DNA of 64,000 nt from Melieria omissa (lineage: Eukaryota > Arthropoda > Insecta > Diptera > Ulidiidae): the NCBI GenBank assembly GCA_963971225.1, contig CAXARI010000079.1:124001-188000 (forward strand), read 5' to 3'. Positions 12,841 to 23,400 of this stretch are shown piece after piece. Made by a program: the position numbers and the translations under genes. How positions within the stretch are numbered: position 1 is the first letter of the stretch; every line of letters starts with the position of its first letter. The notes beneath the pieces were generated by a model. It did not search any database and was not told where the DNA came from. It worked only from the letters and a program-made list of their open reading frames with translations.

Positions 12841-14026
12841 TACATCTATATCAGGTGTGCCTAAAATCTTCTTATGGAAAAGCAAAAACCAATACATGTA
12901 AAGTTGCCCAAAAAAAATGCAAACAAATTATTTAATTAATTGAATTAGTTGAAAGCACATTGTGCATTTCGCTTGACCCTTAAAATTATAAGTGAAAAAA
13001 ATATTATGTTCCTATTTGTCATTGCCGAAAGGCCAACCAATCGCCAAAACAAAAACTACAACAACAAAAGCATCTAATTTTTTTTCATATATACAATTTC
13101 TTGAGGCAACAAAACAAAAATCCGCGCAGCCCCCACACGTGTTGCTTCGTTGCTGTCACAACAACGACTGATTGAAAGAATGCACCTCTGATCTATATAA
13201 CCAATCAAATGCTTGTGGAACCTAAGTACGCACAATCACTTTAATCAAAATGGCGTCAAAATTAAGCCAGAGTGACCACCTTTCACCAATTTGGTAAATA
13301 AAAGAAATATCCCACCGCCAGCATGATCGAAATTATGGCTGTTAAATCTCGACCCGTTAACGGATTTTAAAAATATTATGCCTTATGATTTAGCTAGACT
13401 CGTATGCTTTCTATAATGGTATCAATCATCCTTCTATACCCCAAGGTTCGAAAGCAAATCGATTTGGAACGGTGACTTTGAAAAAATTGCTACTTGGGTG
13501 CAACCACTAAAATGCTTGTCAGCACCAAATGCATAAGTGCATATTAATAATTGACCCCTTAAAATTTAGCCAGAGTCTTATGCTTTCTATCTAGGTCCCT
13601 ACCTTTTCATTATCCGTCAGGAATAATGAGCATATCGATGCGCAAGGATAACATTCACAAACTGCCTATTACAAAATACACACTCACCACTAAAGTGCTT
13701 ATAGATTCCAAACGGTATGGGTTACGTTAATGAAAAACCCCTTAAAAGGTAGCTAGAGATTGCAGCTTTATCAAATTAAATCAATAATTTGATTACTATT
13801 AGGCAATCATGAACAGATCGATGCGCAAGAGTGACATTAAATGGCTGCCTACTGCAAAATCGATAAAATGCTTGTAAAATATGATGATTCTAGGTTTATA
13901 GAAAAAATAATAACCTTAAAACCTAGCTGGAGTTTTGAGCTTTCATAAATGGGGTCAATCTTCGCGCTATCTCAAATAATGCAGGAGAATTTCGTTGTGG
14001 AAAAGTGATATCGACCACATGATACA
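12841..14026. repeat. Satellite unit A2, ended by the BEL-A insertion
   Basis: The most diverged unit of the left block ('ctatctaggtccctacc', 'attcacaaactgcc'). Its end '...gaccacatgATACA' abuts the BEL-A LTR, and the next satellite base appears only after BEL-B at 45501. Confidence 0.9.
14022..14026. other. Target site duplication ATACA, left of BEL-A
   Basis: The ATACA before the LTR at 14027 matches ATACA at 39065-39069 directly after the last LTR. A 5-bp duplication is normal for BEL/Pao integrases. Confidence 0.85.
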
Positions 14027-14195
14027 TGTTGTGGAATGGAACGCGTGTGCCTTGCTTGGCGACCAAACGGTGACTGATTTATTGAATTTAAAACGAAAGG
14101 AATACAATTCAAAAAGGGACATTTGCTTGATAAAAAGGGAAATTAATAAGTGCTGCCCGTAGGCGCTCCGGACACCTAGATGGCGTTCCTAAACA
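14027..14195 (-). repeat. BEL-A LTR 1 (3' LTR of copy 1)
   Basis: A 169-bp repeat with TG...CA ends. On the minus strand it holds AATAAA (plus-strand tttatt at about 14078), a likely polyadenylation signal. It ends 'cctaaaca' on the plus strand. Confidence 0.9.
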
Positions 14196-14227
14196 TCCCG
14201 GGCCCCGCTGAAAAAGTAGTTTTTCAG
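14196..14227 (-). promoter_or_regulatory. Polypurine-tract-like site and stop-codon hairpin
   Basis: Read on the minus strand, CGGGGCCCGGGA lies directly before the 3' LTR and is the likely plus-strand primer. BEL-B has the similar ACGGGGCCTGGA at the same place. Just upstream is a perfect inverted repeat, CTGAAAAA-4 nt-TTTTTCAG (14208-14227), whose first bases overlap the gag-pol stop codon. The motif recurs in copies 2 (20425-20444), 3 and 4. Confidence 0.6.
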
Positions 14228-17200
14228 GATACGGGAAGAATGGCTAACTTCGTGATTGGTCGGGTAGCTTCTCCTTTGGCGGTCTGCAGAGTGGCAGCGC
14301 GAACAAGTCCGTCCTTGCCCGTATGAACTTCGATGACTTTTGCTAAAGGCCAAGTGGCGGGCGGCAGGTTGTTCTCCTTGATCACGACGACATCTCCCAC
14401 AGCAACGTTTGGAGTGCGTCGTGTCCACTTTGGACGGTTCTGCAACGACGTGAGATACTCCTGGTGCCAGCGCTTCCAAAATCCTTGGTACATGCTTTGA
14501 ACGTGTTGCCAGTAGTCAAGCCGGTTGACCTCAATGTTGCCTAGGCGCCTTCAGGTACCAGCGTGTACGGCCTGCCAATAAGGAAATGAGATGGTGACAG
14601 GTAGTTACTGTCCGTATCGGGAGCGGCGCCAAGTGGCCGCGAGTTGACTACTGCTTCAATTTGCGCCAGGAGCGTATGCATTTGCTCCGTTGTGAGTATG
14701 GTGGCTCCAATCACTCGTCTTAAGTGTAGTTTGACTGACCGAACAGCTGACTCCCATATGCCTCCCCAGTGAGGCGCGTGCGGTGGGATGAACTTCCAGC
14801 GAATTCCGTCCTTGGCTAGTGACTGCGAAACTTGCTCATTATGTTGCTGTGACGTAAGAAGGGTGCGCATTTCATCCAATGCGCGCGCGGCTCCGACAAA
14901 GTTTCTCCCGTTGTCGCTGAAGATTTCGGTGCACTTGCCTCTGCGTGAGATGAAGCGTCTGAATGCGGCAAGGAACCCCTCTGTACTTAGGTCGGTCGCA
15001 AGCTCTAGATGAATTGCGGATGTTACTAGACATACAAATAAACATATGTACCCCTTTGATGTGCGAGCATTGCGTCCTCGGTGTAGCTTCAAGGTCAGGG
15101 GTCCAGCGTAGTCACAGCCCGTGTGTTGAAATGGGAATGCTTGACGTACCCGGGTCGACGGCAGGTCAGCCATGAATTGCTGTGTGGTAGTGCGTCTTTG
15201 CCTAAAACATTTAATACAGTCGTGCGTCAATTTGCGGATCACATTCCTTGCACCGATGATCCAGTATTTCTGTCGAGCGATGACAAACAAGGCAGACACC
15301 CCTGGATGCAGGTTGCGTATGTGCTCATCGAGCAAGATGAGCTCTGCGACGCGGTGCTTCTTCGGAAGAATGATGGGATGCTGCGCGTCTGCTTCCAGGT
15401 TCGAGTGTCGGATTCGACCTCCTACCCTTAGGAGGCCGTTCTCATCGATGAAAGGCGCGAGTTGTAGAAGTTTTGACCGAGAACTGATTTCTCGGCCACG
15501 TCGTAAGTGTTGCAGCTCCTCAGCATAGCAACGTTGGGCGTGTCGTAACCAAATAATGCGTACGTTGTCAATTTCTGCGAAAGCCAAGTTGCGTGAAGGT
15601 GGCCCTCTGTTGGCAGGGCGGGAGTGGTGCGCAAATCTGAATACGTAGGCGGTGATGCGCAAAAGGCGTGGCCAGGATGAGACACGTCCCAACAGGCGAG
15701 TAAGCGGATCGTCTTCTATCTCGTTGGTAACCAGCAAGGTTTTTCGTTGCTCTGCCTCAGCTTCGGGAACTGAAAGAAGCTCGAAGTTGAGTGATTGTTC
15801 GGGCATACTTACAACTTGGTCTCTGAGCCAGTCCGGCCCCTTCCACCAAAGATCGAATTCAAGAAGCGTGTGAGCTGGCATGCCCCTAGATGCACAGTCA
15901 GCTGGGTTTTCTTTTGAAGGTATGTGGTTCCAGACGTTACGTGGTAGTGTGTCCAGAATTTCGGCAGTGCGGTTGCCGACGAAAGTCTTCAATTTCACTG
16001 GTGGTTGAGAGAGCCAGGCCAATACGACTGTGGAGTCGCACCATGCAACCGTCTTGACTGATGTGTGTGGCAGCGTATCGATAACAGTTTTGATGAGGCG
16101 TGTGAGTAAGAGCGCCCCACACAGTTCCAAGCGTGGCAGCGAAACTTGCTTCAAGGGTGCCACGCGTGTCTTGGCTGCCAGCAGCGACGTACTATACGTG
16201 CCATCTCCATTGTTAAATCGACAGTATACGGCGGCGGCGTATGCTTTGATAGACGCATCCGAAAACCCATGGAGCTCTATTCCGTTCGAGGAAGTTGGTA
16301 CAAAACGAGCTAGCGACAATTGCGTGATGTGGTGGATATCGTGATGGTAGTTCAGCCAGCGCTCAGCGAACGTCGCGGGCAATCGGTCGTCCCAGTTGAG
16401 TTTTTGTAACCATAATTCCTGAAACAGAATCTTGAACTGAACAGTTATTGGTGATAATAATCCCAGCGGATCGAAAATGCGTGATGCGTCCGAGAGAACT
16501 CTCCGTTTTGTAACGAGAGCAGCGTCCATGATGGGGTGAACATGTGTTTGGTATGTGAGCATGTCTTCTTGTGCCTTCCATAGCAATCCTAGTACCTTGG
16601 TGGTGTCTTGACCCAGAGTGTGTTCAGCGTGGATGTCTTCGGTGATGCTTCTGCAGTTCGACACCCACTTCCTTAGCTCCAACCCGGCATGTGATAACAA
16701 CTCGACTAATTCATTTCGCTTATCGATGAGTGCTTGCTCTGAGTCTGAACCTGTCAAAACATCATCTACGTAGAAATCGTCCCGCAGGACTGAGCTGGCC
16801 AATGGAAACTGATTTTGATAATCATAAGCCAGTTGTGCGAGAACTCTGACAGCCAGAAATGGAGCGCAGGCCGTCCCGTATGTAACAGTGCACAGCTGGT
16901 AGTGCTTGATAGGTTCGTTAGGGGACTCCCTCCAGAGAATACGTTGATAATTGCGGTGGTGGTCAGCGACCCAAATTTGTCTAAACATCTTGACGATGTC
17001 AGCTGAGAAAACGTATCGGTACAAACGGAATCGCAGACAAACAGAAAACAGATTGCGTTGTATACTGGGCCCTATATGCAGGGTGCTGTTGAGTGAAGTT
17101 CCTGCATTGTCCTCAAATGATCCATCGAAAACCACTCGTAGCTTTTTGCCAAGTACCGGATGATGTGGCAAATAGAAAACTCGACGGTCAGCAACGTCGA

Positions 17201-19421
17201 CTTCATCAGGCGAGAGTTGGCGCATGTGGCCAAGCGCTTCGTAATCATGCATAAATTTATTGTATTGTTGACGCAAGTTGTCGTTTCTTTCCAGGCGTCG
17301 TTCCACTGCATGGAATCGAGCCGAAGCTCCAGAAAGTGTGTCTGCAAATTGTGGTTGCTCCTCCTTGAATGGGAGCTGGACGAGATATCTCCCGTCCTCG
17401 TGACGGGCATGTGTGCGTTGAAAGTGTTGTTCTACAAATTCTTCATTGTCATCGGCTGGCGGTAGCTTGTTTGGCTCTTCCAGTTCCCAAAATTGACGCA
17501 GAAAATGGTCAACTTCGTTGGTGGTTATAAGCGAAGCGGCAGTGGCGGGTGCGCTCCGCCCCGTTGTTGAAGTGATGACCCACCCAAAAATCGATGAAAT
17601 AGCAATTGGGTCATCATGCGAATCGTAAAGTTTCTGGCAAGTGAAAACCTTCCAGACGTCCTTAGCTCCTAACAAAATGTCGATGGATGCGGATACGTTA
17701 AATGTTGGGTCAGCGAGTGCGATATGTTCTAATTTCTCTTTTGACGAAATCTCAATAGTTGTGGTTGGAAGTGTAGCAGTGATGTTGCTCAGGATGTGTG
17801 CAGTGATACTTAAAGTGTGGTCGGAAACGCGTGATTTGATTAACAATGAGCAACGCCCTCGTGTTGTTTCAGCCCTTGAAGAAGAGATTCCAGATACTGC
17901 TATACGAGATGATAAACGAGTAACTGCAAGTTTCTGAGCGCAGCGCTCAGTGATGTAGGACAGCTCCGAAGCGGTGTCTAGCAGCAGACGACACTTCACG
18001 AATCCCCCATGAGAAGCCTGAACGTCAACCAGTGCTGTAGGAAGCAGAGAAATCGTAGCCTTGTGGAATGGATGCAGGTCATCTTGCTGACGTGCAACAG
18101 CCACTGGACGAGCTACGTGTGACACAGTTGCCTCTGGTGTGGCCCGGACCGTAGATGGCGTCCGAGATGTAGCAGATGTGGCGACGGGTACAGCAGCACC
18201 TGCGGCCGGCCGCGGCCCATGCAGTAGTGTGTGATGACGTCGGTTACAGGTCCTACAAGAATACTTGGAGCCACAGGAAGCGACCACGTGCCCCCCTCGA
18301 AGGCAATTAAAACACAGTCGTTTGTCTCTTATGAATGTGCGGCGTTCCTCCTGCGTCTGGCTTGAGAATTCTGGACATTTCGCAAGAGAATGGTCAGCCC
18401 CGCTACATCGCGGGCATGCGGTTTCATTGAGCGCCACAAAGGAACGAGCTGAAGGTTGTCGCGGCTTAGCTGTGTTGATCTTATGGTGGGTTAGTTCTAG
18501 CTCTTCGCAGTGAGAATCTAAAAAACGACAAAACTCATCAATGGTTGGAGTTTCATTACCCTTGCTTTCTTCAATCCATTTGCGACGAGAGTCTGCATCG
18601 AGTTTGGCTAACAGCCAGTGTATTAGCCAGCAGTCGCGATCGTTCTGAGAGATCGCTCTTAGACCTCTGATAACTTCGTTGGCACCATCGGAAATTCTTC
18701 GAAGGATTGTTGTATTCTCTGTCGCTGTGGTTGGAAGGCTCATGAACGCCTCTATGAATGAAGTGACGATGTGGCGCGGACGGTTGTAGCGTTCATGCAA
18801 GCGCTCCCAAGCGGTGTCATAAGAAGCCTCAGTGATTGGAATATGCTTCAGCATCTGCGCTGCCTCATCTCGCAGCAGCGACTTCAAGTGGTGGAACTTC
18901 TGTGTGTTCGTGAGGTTGGGTTTTGATCCAACGGCGCTGAGGAACAGGTCTTTGAATGATGGCCAGTCCTTGTATGATCCCGAGAATGGTGGGATGTTGA
19001 TTCTTGGCAATTCATCTCCCCTCGGTTGGGAGATCGGTGGCGAGTTGCAGGACAACTGCTGAATGAAAGCAGCTTGTTGGTCTGCCAGGCGGGATACGGA
19101 CTCATCCGCTCCGCCGTTCCGTGGTGGAGGTGCAAGCGTCTCTTGAAGGCCATCGAGCAGCCCGCGTGCAGCGATGAATTTATCTTCGTACTCCGCAAAG
19201 TCTTCATCGACATTTGGGCAATCTGGCTGGTCGATGAACGGATAGATCGCCCGGGTTGATGACTCGAATTCCTCCCATAATTCACGCAAACGTTGACTTC
19301 TTGCTATGACTTCAGCTACTGGAACGTCTTCTGGAGGATTCTTAGCAAACGCGAGTAAGCGGGTGATGGAACCCTTCAATCGACCATGAAGTCGAACTAA
19401 TGTTTTCAGATCCTCCGCCAT
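14224..19421 (-). pseudogene. BEL-A copy 1 gag-pol, frameshifted near the 3' end
   Basis: Reads as a BEL/Pao Gag-Pol from the ATG at 19421 for about 1622 codons. It then loses the frame because one base is missing near 14545 ('cctaggcgcc' here against 'cctaggtcgcc' in the other copies). The last part, with the conserved C-terminal domain after the integrase, is still open in another frame (14224-14493). Gag, protease, reverse transcriptase, RNase H and integrase core are otherwise undamaged. Loss of the C-terminal integrase extension probably inactivates the protein. A base-call error at one position could mimic this lesion; the other copies show what the intact frame looks like. Confidence 0.9.
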
Positions 19422-19436
19422 TGCTGTTGTGCACTA

Positions 19437-20130
19437 AAGCTCTTGTGACTGTACCGCAGCAGTGTTGACTGCGGCCGTGAATGTTGCAAAGACGCGTGAA
19501 AGGCGTCAGACTCTAACGGTAAACGAATGTGGCAGCGACGCGCGGATGGCGTCGGCGTCGAACGGTAAACTCTTCTGATGCTGCCCAAAGCCCTTGTGGC
19601 TGTACCGCAGTAGCGTTGACTGCGGCCGTGAATGTTGCAGCGACTAACTATAAACGAATGTTGCAGCGACGCGCGAACGGCGTCGGCGTGAAGCGGTAAA
19701 CTCGACTGATGCTGCCCAAAAGCCCTTGTGGCTGTACCGCAGTACCGTTGACTGCGGCCGTGAATGTTGCAGCGACTAACTATAAACGAATGTTGCAGCG
19801 ACGCGCGAACGGCGTCAGCGTTGAACGGTAAACTCGACTGATGCTGCCCAAAGGCCCTTGTGGCTGTACCGCAGTAGCGTTGACTGCGGCCGTGAATGTT
19901 GCAGCGACTAACGATCGAGTAACGGCACGCCGTGTGGCAAGCAGCGCCGCACTTCGAACTTGAACGGATGTTTTCGATGCTACCCAAAGCCCTTGTGGCC
20001 GTACCGCAGCTGCGTTGACTGCGGCAGTGAGAAATGTAGCAACGAACTGTATGCTGATGCTGCCCAAAGTCCTTGTGGCTGTACCGCAGTAGCGTTGACT
20101 GCGGCCTTGAATGTTGCAGCACGAGTCACC
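19437..20130 (-). repeat. BEL-A copy 1 leader: hairpin-bearing tandem repeats
   Basis: Between the gag ATG and the primer site lie six modules, the full ones 131-136 bp long. Each holds an inverted repeat of the type CCGCAGT-AGCGTTG-ACTGCGG (stem 6-7 bp), embedded in 'cccttgtggctgtaccgcag...ctgcggccgtgaatgttgcag'. The stem survives in all modules while loop bases vary. Two reading frames stay open across much of the array, but this follows from the absence of stops in the repeat unit. The role is unknown; packaging or translation control of genomic RNA is possible. Confidence 0.8.
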
Positions 20131-20219
20131 GGCCAAACGAATGGAGCCCTAGCGCTCCCACGACACGACACTACACGATCACTCAAACTTGTAACAAACT
20201 GTAATATCCCGGATACGCT

Positions 20220-20237
20220 ATCCGGCTCGAAGGACCA
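20220..20237 (-). promoter_or_regulatory. Primer binding site, BEL-A copy 1 (tRNA-Tyr type)
   Basis: The minus strand reads TGGTCCTTCGAGCCGGAT, six bases inside the 5' LTR. Its complement ATCCGGCTCGAAGGACCA corresponds to the T-stem/acceptor 3' end plus CCA of eukaryotic tRNA-Tyr as I know it. The inner end of the site lies in a perfect hairpin (CCGGATA-CGC-TATCCGG, 20209-20225). Confidence 0.8.
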
Positions 20238-20243
20238 GAAACT

Positions 20244-20412
20244 TGTTGTGGAATGGAACGCGTGTGCCTTGCTTGGCGACCAAACGGTGACTGATTTATT
20301 GAATTTAAAACGAAAGGAATACAATTCAAAAAGGGACATTTGCTTGATAAAAAGGGAAATTAATAAGTGCTGCCCGTAGGCGCTCCGGACACCTAGATGG
20401 CGTTCCTAAACA
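20244..20412 (-). repeat. BEL-A LTR 2 (shared by copies 1 and 2)
   Basis: 169 bp, same sequence as LTR 1. It serves as 5' LTR of copy 1 and 3' LTR of copy 2. Its neighbours are internal BEL-A sequence on both sides, with no target duplication. Confidence 0.9.
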
Positions 20413-20440
20413 TCCCGGGCCCCGCTGAAAAAGTAGTTTT

Positions 20441-23400
20441 TCAGGATACGGGAAGAATGGCTAACTTCGTGATTGGTCGGGTAGCTTCTCCTTTGGCGGT
20501 TTGCAGAGTGGCAGCGCGAACAAGTCCGTCCTTGCCCGTATGAACTTCGATGACTTTTGCTAAAGGCCAAGTGGCGGGCGGCAGGTTGTTCTCCTTGATC
20601 ACGACGACATCTCCCACAGCAACGTTTGGAGTGCGTCGTGTCCACTTTGGACGGTTCTGCAACGACGTGAGATACTCCTGGTGCCAGCGCTTCCAAAATC
20701 CTTGGTACATGCTTTGAACGTGTTGCCAGTAGTCAAGCCGGTTGACCTCAATGTTGCCTAGGTCGCCTTCAGGTACCAGCGTGTACGGCCTGCCAATAAG
20801 GAAATGAGATGGTGACAGGTAGTTACTGTCCGTATCGGGAGCGGCGCCAAGTGGCCGCGAGTTGACTACTGCTTCAATTTGCGCCAGGAGCGTATGCATT
20901 TGCTCCGTTGTGAGTATGGTGGCTCCAATCACTCGTCTTAAGTGTAGTTTGACTGACCGAACAGCTGACTCCCATATGCCTCCCCAGTGAGGCGCGTGCG
21001 GTGGGATGAACTTCCAGCGAATTCCGTCCTTGGCTAGTGACTGCGAAACTTGCTCATTATGTTGCTGTGACGTAAGAAGGGTGCGCATTTCATCCAATGC
21101 GCGCGCGGCTCCGACAAAGTTTCTCCCGTTGTCGCTGAAGATTTCGGTGCACTTGCCTCTGCGTGAGATGAAGCGTCTGAATGCGGCAAGGAACCCCTCT
21201 GTACTTAGGTCGGTCGCAAGCTCTAGATGAATTGCGGATGTTACTAGACATACAAATAAACATATGTACCCCTTTGATGTGCGAGCATTGCGTCCTCGGT
21301 GTAGCTTCAAGGTCAGGGGTCCAGCGTAGTCACAGCCCGTGTGTTGAAATGGGAATGCTTGACGTACCCGGGTCGACGGCAGGTCAGCCATGAATTGCTG
21401 TGTGGTAGTGCGTCTTTGCCTAAAACATTTAATACAGTCGTGCGTCAATTTGCGGATCACATTCCTTGCACCGATGATCCAGTATTTCTGTCGAGCGATG
21501 ACAAACAAGGCAGACACCCCTGGATGCAGGTTGCGTATGTGCTCATCGAGCAAGATGAGCTCTGCGACGCGGTGCTTCTTCGGAAGAATGATGGGATGCT
21601 GCGCGTCTGCTTCCAGGTTCGAGTGTCGGATTCGACCTCCTACCCTTAGGAGGCCGTTCTCATCGATGAAAGGCGCGAGTTGTAGAAGTTTTGACCGAGA
21701 ACTGATTTCTCGGCCACGTCGTAAGTGTTGCAGCTCCTCAGCATAGCAACGTTGGGCGTGTCGTAACCAAATAATGCGTGCGTTGTCAATTTCTGCGAAA
21801 GCCAAGTTGCGTGAAGGTGGCCCTCTGTTGGCAGGGCGGGAGTGGTGCGCAAATCTGAATACGTAGGCGGTGATGCGCAAAAGGCGTGGCCAGGATGAGA
21901 CACGTCCCAACAGGCGAGTAAGCGGATCGTCTTCTATCTCGTTGGTAACCAGCAAGGTTTTTCGTTGCTCTGCCTCAGCTTCGGGAACTGAAAGAAGCTC
22001 GAAGTTGAGTGATTGTTCGGGCATACTTACAACTTGGTCTCTGAGCCAGTCCGGCCCCTTCCACCAAAGATCGAATTCAAGAAGCGTGTGAGCTGGCATG
22101 CCCCTAGATGCACAGTCAGCTGGGTTTTCTTTTGAAGGTATGTGGTTCCAGACGTTACGTGGTAGTGTGTCCAGAATTTCGGCAGTGCGGTTGCCGACGA
22201 AAGTCTTCAATTTCACTGGTGGTTGAGAGAGCCAGGCCAATACGACTGTGGAGTCGCACCATGCAACCGTCTTGACTGATGTGTGTGGCAGCGTATCGAT
22301 AACAGTTTTGATGAGGCGTGTGAGTAAGAGCGCCCCACACAGTTCCAAGCGTGGCAGCGAAACTTGCTTCAAGGGTGCCACGCGTGTCTTGGCTGCCAGC
22401 AGCGACGTACTATACGTGCCATCTCCATTGTTAAATCGACAGTATACGGCGGCGGCGTATGCTTTGATAGACGCATCCGAAAACCCATGGAGCTCTATTC
22501 CGTTCGAGGAAGTTGGTACAAAACGAGCTAGCGACAATTGCGTGATGTGGTGGATATCGTGATGGTAGTTCAGCCAGCGCTCAGCGAACGTCGCGGGCAA
22601 TCGGTCGTCCCAGTTGAGTTTTTGTAACCATAATTCCTGAAACAGAATCTTGAACTGAACAGTTATTGGTGATAATAATCCCAGCGGATCGAAAATGCGT
22701 GATGCGTCCGAGAGAACTCTCCGTTTTGTAACGAGAGCAGCGTCCATGATGGGGTGAACATGTGTTTGGTATGTGAGCATGTCTTCTTGTGCCTTCCATA
22801 GCAATCCTAGTACCTTGGTGGTGTCTTGACCCAGAGTGTGTTCAGCGTGGATGTCTTCGGTGATGCTTCTGCAGTTCGACACCCACTTCCTTAGCTCCAA
22901 CCCGGCATGTGATAACAACTCGACTAATTCATTTCGCTTATCGATGAGTGCTTGCTCTGAGTCTGAACCTGTCAAAACATCATCTACGTAGAAATCGTCC
23001 CGCAGGACTGAGCTGGCCAATGGAAACTGATTTTGATAATCATAAGCCAGTTGTGCGAGAACTCTGACAGCCAGAAATGGAGCGCAGGCCGTCCCGTATG
23101 TAACAGTGCACAGCTGGTAGTGCTTGATAGGTTCGTTAGGGGACTCCCTCCAGAGAATACGTTGATAATTGCGGTGGTGGTCAGCGACCCAAATTTGTCT
23201 AAACATCTTGACGATGTCAGCTGAGAAAACGTATCGGTACAAACGGAATCGCAGACAAACAGAAAACAGATTGCGTTGTATACTGGGCCCTATATGCAGG
23301 GTGCTGTTGAGTGAAGTTCCTGCATTGTCCTCAAATGATCCATCGAAAACAACTCGTAGCTTTTTGCCAAGTACCGGATGATGTGGCAAATAGAAAACTC

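Larger units (their letters stand above)
1..14026. repeat. Satellite array with embedded MITE (higher-order repeat)
   Basis: Ten tandem units of about 1.18-1.20 kb fill this block. A1 units (1197 bp) begin like 'gtgcccaaagtcttc' and carry an extra A-rich stretch 'aaaaaagtatacac'; A2 units (1181-1186 bp) begin 'gtgcctaaaatcttc' and lack it. With the inserted 550-bp MITE-M (M) the order is M(partial)-A1-A2, M-A1-A2-A2-A2, M-A1-A2, M-A1-A2, after which BEL-A interrupts. The complete three-part period is about 2937 bp. Units differ by scattered substitutions. Short open frames recur in every unit because the DNA is repeated; I see no coding signature in them. Confidence 0.95.

Noticed and set aside
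1..14026. CRISPR-like array
   Set aside because: The repeats are 1.2 kb long in eukaryotic satellite DNA, without short direct repeats and unique spacers.
14788..19259. Many frames of 60-140 codons opposite or overlapping BEL-A gag-pol
   Set aside because: Shadows of a long coding strand; they repeat in each copy with no motif of their own.
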